NCBI GenBank assembly: GCA_022701845.1
Contig: JAKONS010000004.1
Location: forward strand, 1 to 14,108
Length of the DNA stretch: 14,108 nt
Direction: 5' to 3'
From: Burkholderiaceae bacterium
GTDB taxonomy: Bacteria > Pseudomonadota > Gammaproteobacteria > Burkholderiales > Burkholderiaceae
The position numbers and the translations under genes were made by a program. The stretch's first letter is position 1; every line of letters starts with the position of its first letter. The notes under the pieces are model-generated. The model searched no databases and was not told the DNA's origin. It worked only from the letters and a program-made list of their open reading frames with translations. Positions 1 to 7,116 of this stretch are shown in pieces.

Positions 1-345
1 GGCATGGGGTCGGCCTTCCTGCTGGGGCTGTGCGTGGACGTGCAGCATGCCGCGCTGCTCGGCCAGAACGCGCTGATCTACACGGTGATGGTGTATCTCG
101 GCGTGAGCATGCAGCGGCGCCTGCTGTGGTTCGGCATTCCGCTGCAGGCGGTGCAGCTGCTGCCGCTGTTCGCCGGTGCCCATGTGCTGCAGACGGTGAT
201 CCGCCTGGCGCTCGGCTCGACCCTGCCCGGCTGGGGCATCGTCGTCGCGCCGCTGCTCGATTCGCTGCTGTGGATTCCGATCAGCGTGGTGCTGCTGGCA
301 CCGCAGCGGCGCGCGCCCGACCGCGACGAGAACAGGCCCCTCTGA
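1..345 (+). CDS. mreD: Rod-shape-determining protein MreD, C-terminal part (5' end outside window)
   Basis: This is the C-terminal 114 codons of a hydrophobic inner-membrane protein; the frame is open from base 1, so the real start lies upstream. MreD is usually about 160-170 residues. It works with MreB, MreC, RodA and PBP2 in the elongasome that directs lateral-wall peptidoglycan synthesis. The visible part shows several membrane segments, including the family-like stretch GLCVDVQHAALLGQNAL near the start and a last helix around LLDSLLWIPISVVLL, followed by a short polar, charged tail. The stop codon is one base before the mrdA start, so the two genes are almost certainly co-transcribed and probably translationally coupled. 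The assignment rests on the hydrophobic pattern, this stretch and the adjacency to mrdA. The ATG at base 4 is an internal methionine, not the start. Confidence 0.85.
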   Translation, partial: GMGSAFLLGLCVDVQHAALLGQNALIYTVMVYLGVSMQRRLLWFGIPLQAVQLLPLFAGAHVLQTVIRLALGSTLPGWGIVVAPLLDSLLWIPISVVLLAPQRRAPDRDENRPL

Positions 346-346
346 C

Positions 347-2287
347 ATGACCGAGATCCGCAGTACCGAGATGGAACTGGCGCGCTTCAAGCGCCGGATC
401 CTGGCGGTCGCCTTGCTGATGTTCATCGCCTTCGGGCTGCTGGCGAGCCGGCTGGTGTACCTGCAGGTGGTGCGCCACGAAGACCTGGCCGAGCGCGCCG
501 AGAGCAACCGGACCGCGGTGGTGCCGATCGTGCCCAACCGCGGCCTGATCCTCGACCGCAACGGCATGGTGCTGGCCACCAACTACTCGGCCTACACGCT
601 GGAGATCACGCCGTCGAAGGCGGGCGCGCTGGAAGAAACCATCGACCGGCTGGCCTCGCTGGTCGAGATCACGCCGCGCGACCGGCGCCGCTTCAAGAAG
701 CTGATGGAGGACTCGCGCAATTTCGAGTCGGTGCCGATCCGCACCCGCCTGTCGGACACCGAGGTGGCGAAATTCGCGGCGCAGAGCTTCAAGTTTCCCG
801 GCGTCGAGATCAAGGCGCGGCTGTTCCGCAACTATCCGTTCGGCGAGCTGGGCAGCCATGTCATCGGCTACATCGGCCGTGTCAATCCGCGCGAGAAGGA
901 GCGCATCGAGGACTCCGATGACGCCGCCAACTACCGCGGCACCGACCATATCGGCAAGCTGGGCGTCGAACAGAGCTTCGAGCGGCAGCTGCACGGCAAG
1001 ACCGGCGTCGAGCAGATGGAGACCTCGGCCGGCGGCCGGGCGGTGCGCCGGCTGGCGACCTATGCCGCGACACCCGGCGAGACGGTGCAGCTGTCGATCG
1101 ACATCAAGCTGCAGCAGATGGTCGAGGAGCTCTTCGGCGACCGTCGCGGCGCACTGGTGGCGATCGAGCCCTCCACCGGCGAGATCCTCGCCTTCGTCAG
1201 CAAGCCGACCTTCGATCCGAACCTGTTCGTCGACGGCATCGACCAGGAGAGCTGGGCCACGCTCAACGAGTCGCTCGACAAGCCGCTGCTCAACCGCGCG
1301 CTGCGCGGCACCTACCCGACCGGTTCCACCTACAAGCCCTTCATGGGGCTGGCCGGGCTGGAAACCGGCAAGCGCACGCCGGGCACCGTCATCAACGACC
1401 CCGGCTTCTACAACTTCGCCGGCCACCGCTTCGGCAGCCCCGAGGGCTACCTGGGCGGGGTGGACCTGCAGCGCGCCATCATGCTGTCGTCCAACGTGTA
1501 CTTCTACTCGCTGGCCAACGAGCTGGGCGTGGACACCATCCACGACTTCATGGCGCCGATGGGTTTCGGCCAGATCACCGGCATCGACCTGCCGGGCGAG
1601 GTGACCGGCGTGCTGCCGAGCACCGACTGGAAACGCCGCACCTACAAGCGGCCCGAGCAGCGGCGCTGGTATGCGGGCGAGACCATCTCGCTGGGCATCG
1701 GCCAGGGCTACAACAACTTCACCATGCTGCAGGTGGCGCAGGCCACCGCGATCCTGGCCGACGGCGGCATCAAGCACCGGCCGCACCTGGTGCGCGCGGT
1801 GCGCGACCCGCTCACCGGCATCACCGCGCCCGTGCCGCAGCCGCCGGCGATCGACCTGGGCTACCGGAAATCGAACGTCGACGCGGTGCGCGCCGGCCTG
1901 ATCGCGGTGACCACCGGCGGCACCGCACGCGCGGTGTTCGCCGGCGCCGGCTATGTATCGGCCGGCAAGACCGGCACCGCGCAGGCGGTGACGCAGGCGC
2001 AGAACACCAAGTACAACGCCAAGGCGCTCGAGGAGCACCAGCGCGACCACGCGCTCTACATGGCGTTCGGCCCGGCGCAGAACCCGAAGATCGCGGTGGC
2101 GCTGATCGTCGAGAACGCCGGCTGGGGCACCGGCGCGGCCGCGCCCATCGCGCGCCGGGTGCTCGACTACTGGCTGCTGGGGCTCTATCCCAGCGAGGAA
2201 GACATCGCCGCCACCCGCATCGGCAAGAGCGCCGCGCCGATCGGCACGCCGCGCAAGGTCGAGGACATCGTGCTGGCGCAGCCCTGA
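347..2287 (+). CDS. mrdA: Penicillin-binding protein 2 (peptidoglycan transpeptidase of elongation)
   Basis: This is a class B penicillin-binding protein of 646 aa, the usual PBP2 length. It cross-links new glycan strands in the periplasm during rod elongation, partnered with the glycosyltransferase RodA. A single N-terminal anchor spans about residues 19-42 (ILAVALLMFIAFGLLASRL). A PBP dimerisation domain follows, with the conserved segment VPNRGLILDRNG near residues 62-73. The C-terminal transpeptidase domain carries all three active-site motifs: STYK with nucleophile Ser327, SSN at 381-383 and KTG at 541-543. The start is the ATG one base after the mreD stop; the ribosome site is weak, which fits coupling. 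A methionine at residue 9 is an alternative start. It converges with the next gene after 16 nt, and rodA (mrdB), often directly downstream in related genomes, is not there. Confidence 0.95.
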   Translation: MTEIRSTEMELARFKRRILAVALLMFIAFGLLASRLVYLQVVRHEDLAERAESNRTAVVPIVPNRGLILDRNGMVLATNYSAYTLEITPSKAGALEETIDRLASLVEITPRDRRRFKKLMEDSRNFESVPIRTRLSDTEVAKFAAQSFKFPGVEIKARLFRNYPFGELGSHVIGYIGRVNPREKERIEDSDDAANYRGTDHIGKLGVEQSFERQLHGKTGVEQMETSAGGRAVRRLATYAATPGETVQLSIDIKLQQMVEELFGDRRGALVAIEPSTGEILAFVSKPTFDPNLFVDGIDQESWATLNESLDKPLLNRALRGTYPTGSTYKPFMGLAGLETGKRTPGTVINDPGFYNFAGHRFGSPEGYLGGVDLQRAIMLSSNVYFYSLANELGVDTIHDFMAPMGFGQITGIDLPGEVTGVLPSTDWKRRTYKRPEQRRWYAGETISLGIGQGYNNFTMLQVAQATAILADGGIKHRPHLVRAVRDPLTGITAPVPQPPAIDLGYRKSNVDAVRAGLIAVTTGGTARAVFAGAGYVSAGKTGTAQAVTQAQNTKYNAKALEEHQRDHALYMAFGPAQNPKIAVALIVENAGWGTGAAAPIARRVLDYWLLGLYPSEEDIAATRIGKSAAPIGTPRKVEDIVLAQP

Positions 2288-2303
2288 GGCGGGCGGGCGC
2301 GAT

Positions 2304-3062
2304 TCAGCGCAGGAACGCGTCGTAGGCGGTCTTGATGATGAGCGCCGACACCACCACGATGAACATGCCACGCACGAAGCCCGACCCGTGCTTGAGCGCG
2401 GTGCGGGTACCGATCAGGCTGCCGACCACGTTGGCGACCGCCATCGCCACCGCGTAGTGCCACCAGACCATGCCCTTGGAGGCCAGCAGGATCAGCGCGG
2501 CGAGGTTGGTGGCGGTGTTGAGCAGCTTGGCGGAGGCCGAGGCGTGCAGGAAGTCGTAGCCCAGGGCGCGCACGAAGAAGAACACCAGAAAGCTGCCGGT
2601 GCCGGGGCCGAAGAAGCCGTCGTAGAAACCGATGCCGAGGCCGGCGACGCAGGCCGCGCCGGTGGCGGCCCGGTGCGACAGATGCGGCGCGTGGTGCCGG
2701 CCCATGTCCTTGCGCGACAGGGTGTAGAGCAGCACCATCAGCAGGATGAAGGGCAACGCCCGGCGCAGCGCGTCGGGCGGCACCCGGGTGACGGTATAGG
2801 CGCCGGCCATCGAGCCGGCGAAGGCGAGTGCCGCGGCCGGCAGCAGCACCTTCCAGGGCATGTCGACCCGCTGCGCGAACTGGCGCGCGGCGAAAGCGGT
2901 GCCCCAGATGCCGGCCGCCTTGTTGGTGCCGAGCAGCACCGGCGGCGGCGCGGTGGGAAAAAGCGCGAACAGCGCGGGCGCCAGCACCAGGCCGCCACCC
3001 CCCACCACCGCATCGACGAAACCCGCGGCCAGCGCGGCCACGCAGGCCCAGATCAATTCCAT
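2304..3062 (-). CDS. TSUP (TauE/SafE, DUF81) family membrane transporter
   Basis: This is a 252-aa, strongly hydrophobic protein with about eight predicted membrane segments. It shows the two-repeat signature of the TSUP family: GFVDAVVGGGG at residues 14-24 and a related GFYDGFFGPGTG at 145-156, each near the start of a half. TSUP members export or import small sulfur-containing or carboxylate anions such as sulfite and sulfoacetate. The substrate here cannot be read from the sequence, and no sulfur-metabolism gene is adjacent. The start is the ATG at 3062. No Shine-Dalgarno sequence precedes it, but a TAGAAT -10-like box ends six bases upstream, which suggests a leaderless message. The gene converges with mrdA and lies about 60 nt beyond a minus-strand terminator, so it is probably transcribed from its own promoter. 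Confidence 0.9.
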   Translation of the reverse strand: MELIWACVAALAAGFVDAVVGGGGLVLAPALFALFPTAPPPVLLGTNKAAGIWGTAFAARQFAQRVDMPWKVLLPAAALAFAGSMAGAYTVTRVPPDALRRALPFILLMVLLYTLSRKDMGRHHAPHLSHRAATGAACVAGLGIGFYDGFFGPGTGSFLVFFFVRALGYDFLHASASAKLLNTATNLAALILLASKGMVWWHYAVAMAVANVVGSLIGTRTALKHGSGFVRGMFIVVVSALIIKTAYDAFLR

Positions 3063-3068
3063 CGCGGC

Positions 3069-3074
3069 ATTCTA
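3069..3074 (-). promoter_or_regulatory. Putative -10 box of a leaderless promoter for the TSUP gene
   Basis: The minus strand reads TAGAAT, then six bases, then the ATG of the TSUP gene. Transcription from this box would begin at or within a base or two of the start codon. No good -35 element is visible at 16-18 bp. The same geometry occurs before hemJ and the ferredoxin gene in this window, which raises confidence; it remains an inference from sequence. Confidence 0.45.
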
Positions 3075-3122
3075 GGTGGGGCCCATGGGGTGGAGCGGGG
3101 CCGGGGCGGCGACGCGAGGTCC

Positions 3123-3159
3123 AAAAAAAACGCCAGAACATGCGGACATGTCTGGCGTT
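3123..3159 (-). terminator. Strong intrinsic terminator reading leftwards
   Basis: Read on the minus strand, arm AACGCCAGACATG (3159-3147), loop TCCG and arm CATGTTCTGGCGTT (3142-3129) form a 13-bp stem with one bulged base. It is followed directly by a run of eight T (two of them in the stem base). On the plus strand no T-run follows, so it acts on minus-strand transcripts. No protein gene ends here on that strand. It therefore ends either a small RNA encoded just to the right or read-through from upstream, and it lies 60 nt before the TSUP gene. Confidence 0.85.
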
Positions 3160-3290
3160 GCTGAAATTACCGGCATCTCTCGAGGGACGCTTGGGCGGTC
3201 AGTTGATTCTCGTGTAGCGGCTTGTCTTCCTCGGGTCCTCGCTCTCGCAGAGCGCGAGGCCCTGCAGCAACGACGAATGTAGGGGATGCG
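3123..3290 (-). ncRNA. Candidate structured small RNA or leader ending in the 3123-3159 terminator
   Basis: No protein gene is visible at 3063-3589, yet the minus strand holds a compact set of complementary segments ending in a strong terminator. A possible closing helix pairs CGTTGCTG (3272-3265) with CAGCAACG (3163-3156). Inside it, a hairpin pairs CCTCGC with GCGAGG (3259-3237), extended by GGG/CCC flanks across one bulged A. A further partial pairing joins CGAGGA with TCCCTCG near 3235 and 3182. The 3' arm of the closing helix shares four bases with the base of the terminator stem, so the two compete. The 5' end is a guess: no convincing -35/-10 pair is seen. I compared it from memory with 6S, SRP, tmRNA, RNase P and common riboswitch consensus sequences and saw no match. 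Confidence 0.4.
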
Positions 3291-3306
3291 CGTTTTTAGT
3301 GCATCC
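3284..3306. repeat. Inverted repeat GGATGC/GCATCC in the 3063-3589 gap
   Basis: GGATGC (3284-3289) and GCATCC (3301-3306) form a 6-bp stem with an 11-base loop containing a T5/A5 run. It lies just upstream, in minus-strand sense, of the candidate small RNA. It could be a protein-binding site or a leader hairpin; the role is unknown. Beyond this repeat, bases 3307-3589 show only the ribosome-binding site of the next gene and nothing else I can support. Confidence 0.35.
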
Positions 3307-3589
3307 GGGGTAACCCGCGCCCCTTGTCGGTGAAAAGTGCACGTTCGTCGCTCATGGCAGGGCTTTTGCAGCGGGTTTTCCAGTAAATCCTGCCGGATCG
3401 TGTCGCCCTGTCATGGGGTGCGAGGGTGCGAAACGCTGCGTGCCCGGCCGCGTCAGGGCCCTGTAGGCCGCTTGGCCCGCCATCGGCGCGGGCCGGGCCG
3501 CATCGGTTACAACAGCGCCCGCAGGCCGGCCGCAGCCGGTCCCGGCACCGTTCACCCTCCCATTCGACACGCACAGGAGCACCGCACAC

Positions 3590-4276
3590 ATGGCCTCTTC
3601 GACCACCACCCTCACCGCCGCCGACGGCTTCGCGTTTTCCGCCTACGTGGCCGAGCCGTCGGGCACGCCGCGCGGCGCCGTCGTCGTGATCCAGGAGATC
3701 TTCGGCGTCAACTCGCACATCCGCGCGGTGGCCGACGGCTACGCGGCGCAGGGCTATCTGGCGGTGGCGCCCGAGACCTTCGCGCGGGTTCAGAAGGGTG
3801 TCGACCTGGGCTACACCGGCCCGGACATGCAGCAGGGCGTAGCGCTCAAGGCGGCGGTCGAGGCGCTGCCCGCACCGGGCGTGATGCAGGACATCCAGGC
3901 CGCCGTGACCTACGCCTCCAGGGGCGGCAAGGTGGGCATCGTCGGCTATTGCTACGGCGGCCTGCTGGTGTGGCGCGCGGCCGCGCTGGTGCAGGGCCTG
4001 TCGGCTGCCACCGTCTACTACGGCGGCGGCGCCACCACCGAGGCGGAAATCGCCCGCAAGCCGCAGGTGCCGGTGATCGCGCATTTCGCCTCGCAGGACG
4101 ACCACATCAGCCTGGAAAGCGTCGAGGCGCTCAAGAAGGCCCACCCCGACGTGCCGGTGTACGTCTACGACGCCCACCACGGCTTCAACTGCGACCAGCG
4201 CGGCTCCTACGACGCGCCTTCGGCGAAGCTCGCCCTCAAGCGCACCCTGGCGTTCTTCGAGAAGCACCTGCGCTGA
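3590..4276 (+). CDS. Dienelactone hydrolase family protein
   Basis: This is a 228-aa single-domain alpha/beta hydrolase of the dienelactone hydrolase (DLH) family, the typical family length, with no signal peptide, so cytoplasmic. The nucleophile is Cys121 in GYCYGG. The other triad members are probably Asp171 (ASQDDH) and His197 (AHHGF), and Glu36 in QEIFGVN matches the glutamate that primes the cysteine in the Pseudomonas enzyme. DLHs open cyclic ester bonds, classically converting dienelactone to maleylacetate in chloroaromatic breakdown. Most chromosomal members have unknown substrates. No aromatic-degradation genes are adjacent, so a general ester or lactone hydrolase is as likely. AGGAG at 3575-3579, ten bases before the ATG, supports the start. 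It is a single-gene unit converging on the CorA gene after 21 nt. Confidence 0.9.
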   Translation: MASSTTTLTAADGFAFSAYVAEPSGTPRGAVVVIQEIFGVNSHIRAVADGYAAQGYLAVAPETFARVQKGVDLGYTGPDMQQGVALKAAVEALPAPGVMQDIQAAVTYASRGGKVGIVGYCYGGLLVWRAAALVQGLSAATVYYGGGATTEAEIARKPQVPVIAHFASQDDHISLESVEALKKAHPDVPVYVYDAHHGFNCDQRGSYDAPSAKLALKRTLAFFEKHLR

Positions 4277-4297
4277 TGCCGCCGTGCCCGGCAGCGC

Positions 4298-5380
4298 TCA
4301 GCGGTGCGGCCGGGCGAGGTATTTCTTGCGCCAGAACCAGGCGATCAGCACCACGCTGATCGTCGCCATCGAGCCCATCGCCCACCAGAAACCGTCCTGC
4401 TTGTGCACCAGCGGAATGAACTCGAAGTTCATGCCGAAGATGCCGGCGATGAGGTTGAGCGGCAGGAAGATGGCGGTCAGGGTGGTGAGCACCCGCATGA
4501 TCTCGTTGGCCCGGTTGCTCTGCACGCTGAAATGCATCTGCACCGCGGTCTCGGCGCTCTGCTCCAGGCGGCGCACATGGTGCACCACCCGCTCGATGTG
4601 TTCGAGCACGTCGCGGCTGCGCACCATCAGCAGGTCGCGCTCGCGCATCGCGCCGGTGGTGTCGGCCGGCGGCCAGGTTTCCAGGGCATCGATCCAGTCC
4701 TGCACCGCGGCGCGCTGGTCCTCGCAGATCTCGTCGAGGTGGTGCAGGCCCAGCCGCGCTTCCAGCAGCGGGCTCCAGTCGGTTTCGCGCGGGCGCGGAC
4801 GCAGCAGCTCGGCCTGCCAGTGGTCGAGCTGCCGGGTGAGCGCGCGGCGCAATTCCAGATAACCGTCGACCATCAGGTTGACGATGCGCAGCATCAGGTC
4901 GGCCGGGCTGGCCGGGGTGCGCGCACCGCCCACCCGCGCCTCGGTGGCGTGGCCGGCCAGCAGCCGGCTCGCGAAGGCGTCGCGCACGCTGCAGTCTTCC
5001 GGATGCACCGTCAGCAGCACCTGGTCGAGCACCGCGAAACCGACCGGCGTGGTGTCGATCCGCTTCAACACCACCGGCACGCCCGGCGACGCTTCGCCGG
5101 TGCGGTCGACCGTGGCGGCCAGGCGCCGGAACACCATCAGGTCGTATTGCGAGGTGTAGTCGTAGTGCGAGGGCAGATGCGGATTGAGCAGGTCGCTGAT
5201 GTGCAGATCGACCAGCTGCACACCGGCCAGCGACTGCAGCGCGTCCTGGATGCGGGCTTGCTCGGCCTCGAGTTCCTTGCGGGTGCAGGCGATCCAGACG
5301 AAACCGGTGGCCGGCCGCTGCAGGCCGGCCAGGCCCGGGTTTTCGCCGACCCGCGAGCCGTTCAGCGAGAAGACGCGCAT
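4298..5380 (-). CDS. CorA-family magnesium/divalent cation channel
   Basis: This is a 360-aa protein with the architecture of the CorA metal-ion channel family. A large cytoplasmic N-terminal domain is rich in charged helices (about residues 1-295). Two C-terminal membrane helices (about 298-315 and 332-350) follow, with the signature GMN at 316-318 between them and a short basic tail. In this family pentamers import Mg2+, sometimes Co2+ or Ni2+; ZntB relatives move Zn2+. The loop after GMN reads FEFIPLVHKQDG, less like the MPEL of classical CorA, so the ion is uncertain. It starts 10 nt after the hemB stop on the same strand, suggesting an operon. HemB of this type is expected to need Mg2+, so the pairing may be functional, but that is inference. 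GAGG four bases before the ATG is a weak ribosome site. Confidence 0.9.
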   Translation of the reverse strand: MRVFSLNGSRVGENPGLAGLQRPATGFVWIACTRKELEAEQARIQDALQSLAGVQLVDLHISDLLNPHLPSHYDYTSQYDLMVFRRLAATVDRTGEASPGVPVVLKRIDTTPVGFAVLDQVLLTVHPEDCSVRDAFASRLLAGHATEARVGGARTPASPADLMLRIVNLMVDGYLELRRALTRQLDHWQAELLRPRPRETDWSPLLEARLGLHHLDEICEDQRAAVQDWIDALETWPPADTTGAMRERDLLMVRSRDVLEHIERVVHHVRRLEQSAETAVQMHFSVQSNRANEIMRVLTTLTAIFLPLNLIAGIFGMNFEFIPLVHKQDGFWWAMGSMATISVVLIAWFWRKKYLARPHR

Positions 5381-5390
5381 GCCGCCTCGC

Positions 5391-6452
<1,062 letters not shown>

Positions 6453-6478
6453 TCACGGGTGTGGCGCCTTCGGCGGCT

Positions 6479-6487
6479 TGCTAGATT
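6479..6487 (+). promoter_or_regulatory. Possible extended -10 element (TGCTAGATT) for a small RNA
   Basis: TG, one base, then TAGATT resembles an extended -10 element and matches four of six consensus bases. No -35 element is evident. No start codon follows at the leaderless distance, but hairpins and a plus-strand terminator do, so a short non-coding transcript of roughly 120 nt is possible. Confidence 0.3.
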
Positions 6488-6493
6488 CGGCGC

Positions 6494-6613
6494 CGGACGG
6501 CTTCGGGCCGTCCCCCGCTTTTCCTCCCTGAGCGGGCGCTCCGGGAGGCGGCGACGTCACCCGGGCTTGCCAGACCCGGCACCGCCCCATCGGCGCGTGG
6601 CCGGGTCTTTTTT
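6494..6613 (+). ncRNA. Candidate small RNA between hemB and hemJ
   Basis: The 266-nt gap between the divergent hemB and hemJ genes holds three successive hairpins on the plus strand. The first is GGACGGC/GCCGTCC (6495-6501 with 6507-6513, loop TTCGG). The second is CCTCCC-T-GAGC paired with GCTC-C-GGGAGG (6523-6548, loop GGGC). The third is the terminator at 6572-6608 with its T-run. An alternative pairing, CCCGCT (6514-6519) with AGCGGG (6531-6536), would put the CCTCCC segment, complementary to Shine-Dalgarno sequences, in an open loop. No plus-strand gene ends here, so the terminator suggests a free-standing RNA. On the other strand the same bases would be hemB leader; the direction is chosen from the T-run. 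Confidence 0.35.
6572..6613 (+). terminator. Intrinsic terminator reading rightwards
   Basis: AGACCCGGC (6572-6580) pairs perfectly with GCCGGGTCT (6600-6608), with a 19-base loop that can itself pair partly, followed by a T-run ending at 6613. On the minus strand no T-run follows the stem. It lies 57 nt before hemJ and would end a plus-strand transcript begun within the hemB-hemJ gap. Confidence 0.75.
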
Positions 6614-6657
6614 GCGTCGGCACCCTCGGCGCGCGCGGTGCCGGCCGGCGGCCTGCC

Positions 6658-6663
6658 TACACT
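6658..6663 (+). promoter_or_regulatory. Putative -10 box of a leaderless promoter for hemJ
   Basis: TACACT, seven bases, then the ATG of hemJ. Transcription would start at or next to the start codon, and there is no Shine-Dalgarno sequence. The preceding bases CTGCC are identical to those before the ferredoxin-gene box at 8242. No clear -35 is seen. Confidence 0.45.
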
Positions 6664-6670
6664 GCCAACC

Positions 6671-7093
6671 ATGCTCTGGATCAAGTCCCTCCATATCGTC
6701 TTCATCGCCAGCTGGTTTGCCGGCCTGTTTTACCTGCCGCGCATCTACGTGAACCTGGCGCAGGTGCCCGCCGGCCCGGGCGCCGAACGTGAGCGGCTGC
6801 TCGGCATGGCGAGTCGCCTGCTGCGCTTCACCACCATCCTGGCGCTGCCGGCGCTGGTCTTCGGGGCTTGGCTGTTCCTGGGCTACGGCATCGGCCGCGG
6901 CGCCGGCTGGATGCATGCCAAGCTGTTCGTGGTGTTCCTGGCGCTCGGCTACCACCACGCCTGCTGGAGCCTGCTGCGCAAGCTGCGCGCCGGCACCGAC
7001 CGCCACGGCGACCGCTGGTTCCGCTGGTTCAACGAGGTGCCGGTGCTGCTGCTGCTGGCAGCGGTGGTGCTGGTCGTCGTCAAGCCGTTCTGA
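6671..7093 (+). CDS. hemJ: HemJ-type protoporphyrinogen IX oxidase (UPF0093/CopD-like membrane protein)
   Basis: This is a 140-aa inner-membrane protein with four predicted helices (about residues 5-24, 53-71, 83-103 and 122-137). It matches HemJ landmarks: LWIKSLHIVFIASWFAGLFYLPR at the N-terminus with His8, a central MHAKLF, then YHH, and a C-terminal NEVPVLL...VVVKPF with Lys138. HemJ oxidises protoporphyrinogen IX to protoporphyrin IX, the penultimate step of heme synthesis, and replaces HemG or HemY in many proteobacteria. It is divergent from hemB, which supports a heme role. Such proteins are also often labelled CopD-family, a looser relation. I chose the ATG at 6671 over an in-frame GTG at 6638 because the family begins with LWIK and a -10-like box sits seven bases upstream. 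The VanZ-family gene begins 23 nt downstream. Confidence 0.8.
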   Translation: MLWIKSLHIVFIASWFAGLFYLPRIYVNLAQVPAGPGAERERLLGMASRLLRFTTILALPALVFGAWLFLGYGIGRGAGWMHAKLFVVFLALGYHHACWSLLRKLRAGTDRHGDRWFRWFNEVPVLLLLAAVVLVVVKPF

Positions 7094-7116
7094 CCGGCAC
7101 GGTCCCCGGCGTGTCG

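Noticed and set aside
281..2371. Long minus-strand open frame across mrdA
   Set aside because: It is a shadow of mrdA, Arg/Ala/Gly-rich with no family signature.
3076..3282. Small plus-strand open frame in the TSUP-DLH gap
   Set aside because: It runs through the minus-strand terminator hairpin, lacks a ribosome site and has no domain features.
3123..3290. Identification of the minus-strand RNA as 6S, SRP, tmRNA or RNase P RNA
   Set aside because: The conserved core motifs I remember for those RNAs are absent, and the neighbouring genes are not their usual ones.
3296..3354. 19-codon minus-strand open frame (MSDERALFTDKGRGLPRMH) upstream of the candidate small RNA
   Set aside because: It has no ribosome-binding site and no recognisable similarity; too short to call without conservation evidence.
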